This document shows positions 7,608 through 14,715 of a stretch of DNA of 34,717 bases, one piece after another (position 1 is the first letter of the stretch; the number at the start of each line of letters is the position of its first letter). Below the pieces are notes generated by a model, which ran no database searches, was not told the DNA's origin, and was given only the letters and a program-made list of their open reading frames with translations. This DNA comes from Oceanitalea stevensii (lineage in GTDB: Bacteria > Actinomycetota > Actinomycetes > Actinomycetales > Actinomycetaceae). A program made the position numbers and the translations under genes. The stretch is taken from NCBI RefSeq assembly GCF_014837105.1, contig NZ_JACSPO010000017.1, positions 1 through 34,717 of the forward strand. The letters are read 5' to 3'.

Positions 7608-8804
7608 TCAAGCGGCTGCCGGGGTGCGTGCCTCGTAGAGAGTGCCGTTGCGGAGCATGGCGTGCAGGACGTCGGTGCGGCGGCGCGCTAGGCAGATGAG
7701 AGCGGCGTTGTGCTTCTTGCCCTCGGCTCGTTTGCGGTCGTAGTAGGCGCGTGATGCCGGGTCGGACAGTGAGGCGAACGCGGACAGGAAGAACGCGCGT
7801 TTGAGTTGTTTGTTGCCCCCGCGGGCGGGGTGTTCGCCGCGGATGGAAGTGCCCGAGCGGCGGGTGACGGGGGCCAGGCCGGCGTAAGCGGCCAGGTGCC
7901 CGCTGGTGGCGAAGGACGAGCCGTCGCCGACCTCGAGCAGGATGCGGGCTCCGGTCCTGACGCCGATGCCGGGCATCGAGGTCAGGACCGTGGAAAGAGG
8001 GTGCGCATCGAGCATCTCCTCGATCTGGCCCGCGGCCTGCTCACGTTGTTGCAGGAGTTCACGCAAGGTCGTGGCGAGTTTGGGCAGGACGAGCTCGGCG
8101 GCCCGGGTACCGGGGACCGTGACGGTCTGCTCTTCCAGGGCCGTGGTGAGGGCGCTGATGAGCGCCTCGTAGGACCGCGGAGCCCGGCCCTTCGTCGCCG
8201 CCAGCAACTGCCGGCGACTGGCGCTGGCCAGTCCCTGTGGTCCGCCGAAGCGGATCAGCAGCTCCAGGACTGCCTGGTGCTGGATCTTGGGGCCCAGCAC
8301 CCGCTCAAGTGCCGGGTGGATCTGGGTCAGCAGGCCGCGGATCCGGTTGCTGACGCGGGTGACCTCCCCGGCCAGGTCATCGTCGTAGCCCACGATGACT
8401 TCCAAGTCGGCCAGGGCCTCATCCCCTGCATCGACCCGGCGCAGGGCGTGGGGCATCGATCGGGCGGCGTCGGCGATGACGTAGGCGTCGCGCGCATCGG
8501 TCTTGGCGTTGCCTGGATGAAGGTCAGCGATCCTGCGCATCGCTAGACCCGGCAGATAGGCCACGTCGATCCCGACTTCGCGGGCCACGGTGACGGCCAG
8601 CGCCCCGATCGAGGCCGGTTGATCCACCACCACGAGCACCCGGCCCCGATCCGCGAGCCGTGTGAGGACCTGGCGGATCTGGGCTTCGGACTGCGGCAGT
8701 ACCTTGTCGTGCACTCGCGCGCCGCCGGGATCCAGGGCGCAGGCGTGATGCGCTTCCTTGCCCACGTCCAACCCGACGAACACCGCGTAATCGCTGGGGG
8801 CCAT
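7608..8804 (-). CDS. IS110-family transposase (DEDD recombinase)
   Basis: A 398-residue transposase with the two-domain IS110 layout. The N-terminal RuvC-like DEDD domain shows FVGLDVGKEAHH (Asp at residue 13), VVVDQPAS and KTDARDAYVIAD with two Asp. The C-terminal transposase_20 domain has SMPGIGVRTGARIL and YAGLAPVTRRSGTS followed by RGGNKQLKRAFFLSAF, with the conserved serine region (ASLSDPASRAYYDRK). The ATG at 8804 is chosen because GAGGAGGACAGGGAG precedes it; an in-frame ATG at 8867 lacks this. Length is normal and no frameshift is seen, so the enzyme may be active. Confidence 0.95.
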   Translation of the reverse strand: MAPSDYAVFVGLDVGKEAHHACALDPGGARVHDKVLPQSEAQIRQVLTRLADRGRVLVVVDQPASIGALAVTVAREVGIDVAYLPGLAMRRIADLHPGNAKTDARDAYVIADAARSMPHALRRVDAGDEALADLEVIVGYDDDLAGEVTRVSNRIRGLLTQIHPALERVLGPKIQHQAVLELLIRFGGPQGLASASRRQLLAATKGRAPRSYEALISALTTALEEQTVTVPGTRAAELVLPKLATTLRELLQQREQAAGQIEEMLDAHPLSTVLTSMPGIGVRTGARILLEVGDGSSFATSGHLAAYAGLAPVTRRSGTSIRGEHPARGGNKQLKRAFFLSAFASLSDPASRAYYDRKRAEGKKHNAALICLARRRTDVLHAMLRNGTLYEARTPAAA

Positions 8805-9053
8805 CTCCCTGTCCTCCTCTGCGAGCCCAGTCTTCGCTGGCCGCAGTCTGGCGCAGGAAGCCGACACCCACGTTACGAAGAGACCTACTCCCGACCCTCA
8901 CCGGGTGGAAGCGGCCGTGTCCCTATCAGCGGTCACCCCACGCCACCAGACCCGGCGACAACACCCCCCGGATCATGCGAACGACAGGGGCAGACAGTCA
9001 TACCGAACCTGGCGACCAGAACCCCGAACCATCGGAGCTACGAAGAAGGTAAC
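8805..9053 (-). ncRNA. Candidate bridge RNA of the IS110 element
   Basis: The non-coding end upstream of the transposase. In transcript order (high to low coordinate): CTGCCCC (8993-8987) and CGGGGG (8969-8964), which could pair with the C-rich target on either side of the insertion point; GATAGGGACAC (8927-8917), an exact 11-base copy of the element's other end (7601-7591); and GTAACG (8876-8871), complementary to CGTTAC at the element's start (9054-9049). This is the order target guides then donor guides known for IS110 bridge RNAs. A CTGG-TCG-CCAG hairpin lies near the 5' end. RNA ends are not defined by the sequence. Confidence 0.55.
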
Positions 9054-9055
9054 GG

Positions 9056-9239
9056 GGCGGCCCGAGCCGGCTGGGCATGCGGTGGCGCGGGCGACGCGGT
9101 GGTGTAGGACGGAGGCGATGTCGTCAGCATCATCGCTGCGCGCCGCCACCAAGCGCGGGAGCAGGGTGACGAGGTCGTGATGGTTGGCCTCGGCTCGGCG
9201 GAGTTCGACGGTGAGCGTAGGTGCGACCGGTATGTACAA
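9056..9239 (-). pseudogene. MobF/TrwC-type relaxase remnant (5' part before the IS)
   Basis: Minus-strand reading gives APTLTVELRRAEANHHDLV, then TLLPRLVAARSDDADDIASV and LHHRVARATACPAGSGR, a good match to the region just before the C-terminal domain of actinobacterial MobF relaxases. It joins to the segment at 7179-7590 once the IS is removed. Homology stops at about 9230, where the end of the 534-aa gene begins, so the HUH catalytic domain and helicase have been deleted or replaced. The ATG seen at 9239 is probably not a natural start. Confidence 0.7.
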
Positions 9240-9240
9240 G

Positions 9241-10845
9241 TCAGTAGAGCTTCAGTCCAACGTGGTCGACGATAAGGCGCCGTCCTTCGTGGTGGAGGGC
9301 AAAATGGATACGACCGACCTGTGATGGCGGGGCGTGGTCGCGGACCTTCACGTGTGGAGTTCGATCATGGGTTGCGCCGTCGTAGTCGAAGTAGCGCATC
9401 TTCGAGTTCTTTTCGATCGTGTCATCTTGGAGTGAGACTTTGAGGTCGAACTCGTCTCTGATCCAGGTGTCGAGGTGCGGATAGCTTCGTTCGGCACCGT
9501 CGTAGAGCGCTGCTGCCACACGGGCGAGCTTGACTAGGCATTCAGTCATTTCGCCAGAGAATGGGTACTTGCACTTCTTCCACGTTGTCACCGCGCGATC
9601 AGTGAAGGCGATGTGGCCCGAGGAGGCATCTTCGAGGTGAAGGATTAGATTCTCTGCGCTATCACTGTCACCACTGACAAGTTCTGGCAACCCGTCCCAC
9701 GGATCGGTCTCCGTAGTGTCGTCTTGCTCGGATGCGGGCGGGATTGCAAGCAACGCAATGGTGAGTTGCTCGATCTGTGCTTCCAAGTCAGGCACCTTGC
9801 CTGCCTGGGCTTGGAACCGGTCGGCACGCTGCTCCTCGTCAGTTGCGAGTCGCTGCCACTCCTCGGCGTTAGCACGTGCGGCGGAGACTTCGGCGCGTAG
9901 TGCTGCGGCCTCCGCAACCAGATCACCCTCGGCGGCTGCCTGTTCTGCACGGGCTCGCGCGTCGCGATCCCGGTCAACAATCTCTGCACGCCTCGCCTCG
10001 CGGTACGCATGATCCAGTCCCCGAGCAAGTACTGAAACGGGCGCGAGCAGCCGCATGAGGTCAGAGCGGAGGACGTCGGGATCATCAACGTTCACCCTCA
10101 AATCGTCGAACGTGATGCTGCGTGCGGACGGGTCACTCCAGATCAAGCGTGCACCTGCGCGTGGTGGCGCGTATCCGGGGAGTTCAGCATCGAGCGCCCG
10201 CGAAGCGCGATAGTCGAGCGTCACGACCCGCACGAGGCCAACTAGCTTGCCCGCGACCTGACGTGCCGTCGCAAGTGCAGGCAACGTTCGGGTGTGAACT
10301 AGGAGGATCGGCAGGCGCGTCGGCTTCTGGATCGCGGAAGCGAGCGTATGGACTTCAGGGTCGGTACGGACCTGTATGTAACGGCCGTCCTGCTCTTGCC
10401 CCACGATCGAGAGGATGATCCGAACGTTCTCCAACAGTGACCGCACGATGCCCGGCTGCCGAATGTCGGCTGCGGGCGCTGGAGATAGCCAGATCGGTGA
10501 ACTCTCGCGAGCCATTGACACTCGGATTGTCGTCGCGGCACCGATCCGCCCCACGGTCACCCGAGTGACGAACGCCGCCCCTGAATCCGGGCTGTCGTCA
10601 CGAATCTCCACCCTGACGGCCTTGGTGTCGTCCGTGCCTGCGACTTCCCACATAGCGGTTCGTGATGCGCCTGCCAGGTTGGGCGAGAGCGCCATGTCTC
10701 CGCTGGACTCCAAGAGTTGTCCGTCAAGGTCACGCTCAGCGAGAAACGTGAGCCATGACGTCACGCTATCCAGAGTTGCTCTGTACGGATCAACGCCAGC
10801 ATGACGTGGAGTGACAGAGAACTCGACGACGTAGAGGACCTGCAT
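9241..10845 (-). CDS. Hypothetical protein with central coiled coil
   Basis: A 534-residue protein of no family I recognise. Residues 1-275 appear alpha/beta (opening MQVLYVVEFSVTPRHAG; later RLPILLVHT and GARLIWSDPS). Residues about 281-366 are a strongly charged Ala/Glu/Arg coiled coil. The C-terminal 150 residues form a separate domain ending GRIHFALHHEGRRLIVDHVG plus four residues, which looks like a compact beta-rich module. The ATG at 10845 is preferred over 10923 because GAGGAGAG lies just before it. It is intact although both neighbours (relaxase and LysR) are remnants, so it seems to be under selection. N-terminal sensor, coil and C-terminal effector would suit a defence gene, but that is speculation. 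Confidence 0.7.
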   Translation of the reverse strand: MQVLYVVEFSVTPRHAGVDPYRATLDSVTSWLTFLAERDLDGQLLESSGDMALSPNLAGASRTAMWEVAGTDDTKAVRVEIRDDSPDSGAAFVTRVTVGRIGAATTIRVSMARESSPIWLSPAPAADIRQPGIVRSLLENVRIILSIVGQEQDGRYIQVRTDPEVHTLASAIQKPTRLPILLVHTRTLPALATARQVAGKLVGLVRVVTLDYRASRALDAELPGYAPPRAGARLIWSDPSARSITFDDLRVNVDDPDVLRSDLMRLLAPVSVLARGLDHAYREARRAEIVDRDRDARARAEQAAAEGDLVAEAAALRAEVSAARANAEEWQRLATDEEQRADRFQAQAGKVPDLEAQIEQLTIALLAIPPASEQDDTTETDPWDGLPELVSGDSDSAENLILHLEDASSGHIAFTDRAVTTWKKCKYPFSGEMTECLVKLARVAAALYDGAERSYPHLDTWIRDEFDLKVSLQDDTIEKNSKMRYFDYDGATHDRTPHVKVRDHAPPSQVGRIHFALHHEGRRLIVDHVGLKLY

Positions 10846-10988
10846 CGCTCTCCTCGCTTCGCGCTCTAACCTTCTCGACACCGTACTGCCCATCGGCGCC
10901 GCGCGTCTGCCCTCGACCTGCAAGAGGCGTGGCAGCTCTCGGTGGTAAACGAAGATGGTTGGCTCGCTACTGGCTGTGCGCCGAGGGG

Positions 10989-11350
10989 TCAGCGGGCGGC
11001 CCAGGCAGGTGCCCAGATGTCGGTGCTCGCGGGCGTCGTTCGGATAGCGGCGAGGTATGCGCGCAGTTCAGCCAAGGCTGGCTGGGGGTTCGCCGCCAGC
11101 CAGATGAGCGAGTGAGGATAGATCGGGGTGGGTCGGGCCACGCACCGGGATGCGCCGGAGGTCGTAGTGCGCTGGCCAGACGTGGCGGTCGCGTTCACCG
11201 ATCAGAGTGGCGAGGTCCGCGGACTAGGCGAGCGGGTCCATAAGGGCTTCGTCGCCGAAGTGCCGGCCGAGGGCATCGATCGTCAGGTCGAAGGCGGTAG
11301 CGAGGTCGTTGTAGTAGGTGGCCCATTCGGTTCCTTCGACGATGCCCGAA
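10989..11350 (-). pseudogene. LysR-family regulator, C-terminal remnant
   Basis: Minus-strand reading gives VEGTEWATYYNDLATAFDLT and IDALGRHFGDEALMDPLA, an in-frame TAG, then ADLATLIGERDRHVWPAHYD and LRRIPVRGPT, then a frameshift to PTPIYPHSLIWLAANPQPAL and ELRAYLAAIR, ending at 10989. This is the C-terminal part of a LysR effector-binding domain (DLRRIPV...PIYPHSL.W...PHPAL..LR). The DNA-binding half is missing and the upstream break is at the IS3-family remnant. One stop and one frameshift make it non-functional. Confidence 0.7.
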
Positions 11351-11408
11351 TCCGGATCCGGTGGCCTGCGAGCCGTCAGGGTGCCAGCTCTCGTACGTTT
11401 GCCAACGG

Positions 11409-12412
11409 GTGCTGAAATTGGACCCCTTTGCGGCGCCGACTCAAGTCATCGTGGCCTACATCGACAGCTACAGGGACCGGTTCGGCGTCGAGTCCATCTG
11501 CGCCGAGCTCACCGCGCACGGGATGAAGATCGCGCCATTCACCTACTACGCCCCCAAGGCTCAGCCGGTGAGCGAGGCGCTGCTGGAGGCGGCCTACCTG
11601 GCGAACGTGCTTGTGATGCTCCATCGGGAGAACTGGGGCGTGTGCCCGGGTGCGCACGTTTTGGTACGTCGCCCGCCGCGCCAGCCTCGAGGTCGAGAGA
11701 CCAGGTCGCCCTGCTCATGGGGATCGCCGGCATCACCGGCGCGGTCCGCGGACGGCACCGCACGACCACGACCCGTCGGGCTGCTGAGGCGCCGCGTCAC
11801 CCTGACCCGGTCAAGCGTGGCTGGCACGTGCCCACCGCCCCAGATCAGCTGTGGGTGGCCGACTTCTCCTGCGTATGGACGCTGACCCGGTTCATCTGCG
11901 CCGCTTCGTCGTGGACGTCTACTCCCGCCGGATCCTGGGCTGGCGAGTCGCCACCTCGATGCGCGCCTTTCTGGTCACCGACGACCTGCGGCAGGCGATC
12001 GACTCCGCCACCGCGCTGGAGCCCGCTGGGAGCTCGGAAGGCTCGTCCATCACTCCGATGCCGGGTCCCAATATCTCTCTCTGGCGCTGACCGCGGAGCT
12101 GGCTCAGGCCAGCATCGCTGGGTCCATCGGGCACCATCGGTGATGCAATCGACAACGCTCTGTGTGAGTCGATGATCGGGCTGTTCAAGACCGAGGCGAT
12201 CAACGACGGTGGACCGACCTGGCAGAACCACACCGAAGGCGAGTGGCAGGGTCGCCCGCTGGGTCCACTGGTACAACACCCAGCGGCTCCACTGCTCAAT
12301 CGGGCAGCTGCCACCCGTTGAGTTCGAAGCACGCTCACCGGCAGGCTACGACCGTGACCCCGAACCGGAGGTCGTTTAACTAACCACCCTCCGGAAGATC
12401 CAGGGCGGTTCA
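11409..12412 (+). mobile_element. Degenerate IS3-family element (orfB remnant)
   Basis: Plus-strand pieces of an IS3-family orfB transposase in several frames: VIVAYIDSYRDRFGVESICA and KIAPFTYYAPKAQPV (from about 11440); VKRGWHVPTAPDQLWVADFS (about 11811); FVVDVYSRRILGWRVATSMR (about 11907), which carries the second catalytic Asp; GDAIDNALCESMIGLFKTEA (about 12142) with the catalytic Glu; and VARWVHWYNTQRLHCSIGQL plus PPVEFEAR, ending at the TAA at 12377-12379. At least three frameshifts and internal losses inactivate it. The right end at 12412 finishes with CCGGAAGATCCAGGGCGGTT plus CA, like the right repeat of IS3 elements. orfA and a clear left repeat are missing. Confidence 0.8.
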
Positions 12413-12738
12413 TGTAGGTCGCGACCAGCGCGAAGTTCAGCCCTGCCACTACCGGCCCGTGTCGCCGCCGCCACCGCGTGAAACGCAAAGACTAGCCGAG
12501 AGTGACATCACGAAGGTAGGCAGCGGAGGCCGCCTGATTGCCACCGCGGGGCGTCCCGTAAGCCGAACCTTCGACGGCGACGCCCGCTGCTGACCTGCCC
12601 CGACGCCGCGCTCGCGCTTGGACCGTCCCTTGAGACTCATCCGGCGATGTGGCCGGTCGGGAGGTGCTGGCCGGGACGTTCGAATTCGACCTCCGACAAC
12701 AGCGGCTTGTCTGAAGGATCGCTCGACCGCCGGCATCG
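12413..12738. other. Gene-free junction between accessory and backbone DNA
   Basis: About 325 bases between the IS3-family right end and the cbiX terminator. I find no credible gene, tRNA or attachment site on either strand; the open frames present lack ribosome binding sites and recognisable motifs. Composition changes here from the accessory type to the very GC-rich backbone type, so it is the likely scar of one or more insertions or deletions. Confidence 0.5.
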
Positions 12739-12760
12739 GCGATGCCCACGCGGGCATCGC
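12739..12760 (-). terminator. Hairpin terminator after cbiX
   Basis: On the minus strand GCGATGCCC, a four-base loop GCGT and GGGCATCGC form a perfect 9-bp stem starting directly after the cbiX stop codon. There is no U tract, as is common for terminators in high-GC actinobacteria. It closes the nitrate/sirohaem cluster. Confidence 0.75.
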
Positions 12761-13570
12761 TCACTCTCCCGCGGCGAGGGCGGCGACCGCGGTGTCGTAG
12801 CGGTCGAGCACAATCGAGGTGAGCCGGGGGTCCGCGCCCAGCGGTGCCGTGACGACGTCGGCGCTGGCCTCCAGCACCCGGTCGTAGAAATACCCCGGCG
12901 CGAGCAGGTACGCGGCGACGACGACCCGGGGCGTGGTCGCGCCCCCGTCCCGCTGCTCCGGGCCCGCCGCGTCGGCGAGCGCGGCACGGGCGGCGGCGAC
13001 GGCGTAGGGCACCGAGGGCCGGGCCTTGGCCCCATAGCCCACGGTCACCGGCCCCGGGTGCCACTCCCGGAGCCCGGCGGCGACCCTCTCGACGTCGCGG
13101 GCGGCGCCGCTGCGGCTCGACCCGGCCGCCGCGACCACGACGGCGTCGTGCGGGCGCACCCCGGCCTCGGTGAGCCGGTGCGCGAGGAGGTCGACGAGGC
13201 GATGGTCCGGTCCGAGCGCTGGGGTGGCCACCGCCCGGGCGGACGGTCCGTCACGGTCCGCGACCGCCTCGGCGATGTCCACCTCGACGTGGTACCCGCC
13301 CGAGAGCAGGAGCGGCACGACGACCGCACGTCCAGAGCCGCCGTCCGCTGTCACCACCGACGTCACGACGTCCGCCACCTCCGGCTCCTGCACGTCGACG
13401 AACGCCTCCCGCACATCCAACCTGGGACGCGCCGCGCGCACGTCGTCGAGGATCCTGCGGACCACCTGCCGGCCGATGGGGTCGTTGGTCCCGTGCGAGC
13501 AGCCGACGAGCACGGGGTCCGCTACGCCCGCGCGTCCCGGCGCCGGCCGGGTCGAGGTCTGCGTGGTCAT
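12761..13570 (-). CDS. CbiX-type sirohydrochlorin chelatase
   Basis: A 269-residue chelatase that inserts iron (or cobalt) into sirohydrochlorin; here iron, to make sirohaem for NirB. It contains two CbiX halves: the first with VLVGCSHGTND (about residues 20-30) and VVVPLLLSGGYHVEVDI carrying the metal-handling His residues; the second with VVVAAAGSSRSGA and VVAAYLLAPGYFYDRV, in which the first His is replaced, as in many long chelatases. Its ATG overlaps the hemD stop (ATGA). It supplies the chelatase step that the shortened CysG-like protein upstream appears to lack. Last gene of the cluster, followed at once by a terminator. Confidence 0.9.
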   Translation of the reverse strand: MTTQTSTRPAPGRAGVADPVLVGCSHGTNDPIGRQVVRRILDDVRAARPRLDVREAFVDVQEPEVADVVTSVVTADGGSGRAVVVPLLLSGGYHVEVDIAEAVADRDGPSARAVATPALGPDHRLVDLLAHRLTEAGVRPHDAVVVAAAGSSRSGAARDVERVAAGLREWHPGPVTVGYGAKARPSVPYAVAAARAALADAAGPEQRDGGATTPRVVVAAYLLAPGYFYDRVLEASADVVTAPLGADPRLTSIVLDRYDTAVAALAAGE

Positions 13571-14715
13571 GTGAGCTCCAGTCTGTAACCGCGTTTCACC
13601 ACGGTCCTCACGAGGTCGCGGCGGCCGGCGGCCTCACGCAGCCGCGCGACCGCGACCTCCGCAGCGTGGGGGTCACACGAGGCGCCGGGCAGTGCCGCGA
13701 GGAGCTCGTCGCGGGTCACGACCTCGCCGCGGCGGGAGGCGAGGACGCGGAGCACCTCCAGGGAGCTCGGCGACAGCGGCAGGACCTCGCCGTCGAGGAC
13801 GGCGAGGCGCGAGCGGATCTGCAGCGGACCGGCGACGGTCGCGAGCGCCACCGTCTCCGCGTGCTCGTAGTGGGCGACGAGGCAGCGCACGAGCGCGCCG
13901 AGGCGGCCCCGGTCAGGCTGCAGCGGGGTCACGCCGCGGCGCTCGAGTGGACGGGCCGTCACCGGGCCGACCGCCGCCGCCACCATCCCGTCCCGGAACC
14001 GCTCGACGACAGGCGCACCGAGACCCTGCTCCTCGGCCGCACCCAGCCACGCCTCGGCGCCCGGTGCGGAGGTGAACACGACGGCATCGATCTCGCCGGC
14101 CGCCGCCGCCAGCACCGAGGCGTGCAGCGCGTCGGGGTCCGGTGGCGGGCCCCACCGGTAGACGACGAGACTCGCGACGGCCGCTCCCGCCTCGGCGAGC
14201 ACGACGTCCAGCCCGTCGGCGCCCGCGCCGTGGTGCTGGATGGCGATGCGCAGGCCTGCGACGCCCTCTCCGAGGAGGAGGTCGGCGATCTCCGCGGAGC
14301 TCTCCGACTCCGCCACCCAGTCGGCGGTGAGGCCGGCGGCCTGGATCGCGCCGCGCGCCTTGGGGCCGCGCGCGACGATCCGCGCGCCGGCGAGGACCGC
14401 CAGGAGCAGGTCGGCGATGCCGTGGGCGTCGGCCGCCTCGATCCAGGAACGGAACCCGATCCCCGTCGTCACGACGACGACGTCGGGCGGGTCGTCGAGG
14501 AGGGCGAGCGTCGCGGCGTGCAGCCGGTCGTCGTCGACGTGCGGGACCATGCTCAGTGCTGGCGCGTAGCGCACCTGCGCGCCGCGGCGCCCCAGCGCCG
14601 CCCCGAGCTCCTCCTTGCGACGGTCGGCCGTGACGAGCACCGTGCAGCCCGCCATGACCTGTCGCAGCATGCGCTCGTCCGGCGCGCGTGCCGGCTCGAT
14701 GGCCACCCCGCTCAT
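13567..14715 (-). CDS. hemD: Uroporphyrinogen-III synthase fused to an OmpR-type winged helix
   Basis: A 382-residue protein. Residues about 20-280 are a HemD domain (opening VLVTADRRKEELGAALGRRG; TTGIGFRSWIEAADAHG; DAVVFTSAPGAEAWLGAA), which closes and inverts hydroxymethylbilane to uroporphyrinogen III. The C-terminal ~90 residues are a DNA-binding winged helix of response-regulator type (LSPSSLEVLRVLASRRGEVV, then TRDELLAALPG and TVVKRGYRLEL). This fusion is known in actinobacteria near nitrite reductase genes. It may act both as enzyme and as regulator of the cluster; the DNA-binding role is inferred from the domain. Start ATG overlaps the CysG-like stop, and its stop overlaps cbiX (both ATGA). 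Confidence 0.9.
   Translation of the reverse strand: MSGVAIEPARAPDERMLRQVMAGCTVLVTADRRKEELGAALGRRGAQVRYAPALSMVPHVDDDRLHAATLALLDDPPDVVVVTTGIGFRSWIEAADAHGIADLLLAVLAGARIVARGPKARGAIQAAGLTADWVAESESSAEIADLLLGEGVAGLRIAIQHHGAGADGLDVVLAEAGAAVASLVVYRWGPPPDPDALHASVLAAAAGEIDAVVFTSAPGAEAWLGAAEEQGLGAPVVERFRDGMVAAAVGPVTARPLERRGVTPLQPDRGRLGALVRCLVAHYEHAETVALATVAGPLQIRSRLAVLDGEVLPLSPSSLEVLRVLASRRGEVVTRDELLAALPGASCDPHAAEVAVARLREAAGRRDLVRTVVKRGYRLELT

Larger units (their letters stand above)
7586..9055 (-). mobile_element. IS110-family insertion sequence within the relaxase remnant
   Basis: The limits are inferred from the interrupted relaxase: the right flank reads GSGRP (minus strand) up to about 9054, and the left flank resumes with RKAPRSIAGLI from about 7590, which together rebuild a normal GSGR.RKAP relaxase segment. 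That gives about 1.47 kb. Both ends lie in G runs (7583-7591 and 9054-9057), so the exact junctions are ambiguous by a few bases. As usual for IS110, there are no terminal inverted repeats. The transposase stop is only about 20 bases from the left end; the long non-coding end (about 250 bases) lies upstream of the transposase. Confidence 0.8.

Noticed and set aside
7591..8927. The 11-bp direct repeat GTGTCCCTATC at 7591 and 8917 as a target-site duplication bounding the IS
   Set aside because: IS110 elements rarely make such duplications, and the relaxase reconstruction places the right end near 9055, so the second copy is internal and better explained as a bridge-RNA donor guide.
12665..12695. 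GTTCGAATTC resembling a tRNA T-loop, in the gene-free junction
   Set aside because: The flanking bases do not form a T stem, and no anticodon or acceptor stem fits on either strand.
1..12740. Integrase gene, CRISPR array or attachment site for the accessory region
   Set aside because: None was found on either strand; the excisionase-like gene alone does not prove an integrated element with its own recombinase.
12449..12757. Minus-strand open frames in the junction region as a small gene
   Set aside because: No ribosome binding site, no recognisable motif, and the segment overlaps the cbiX terminator.
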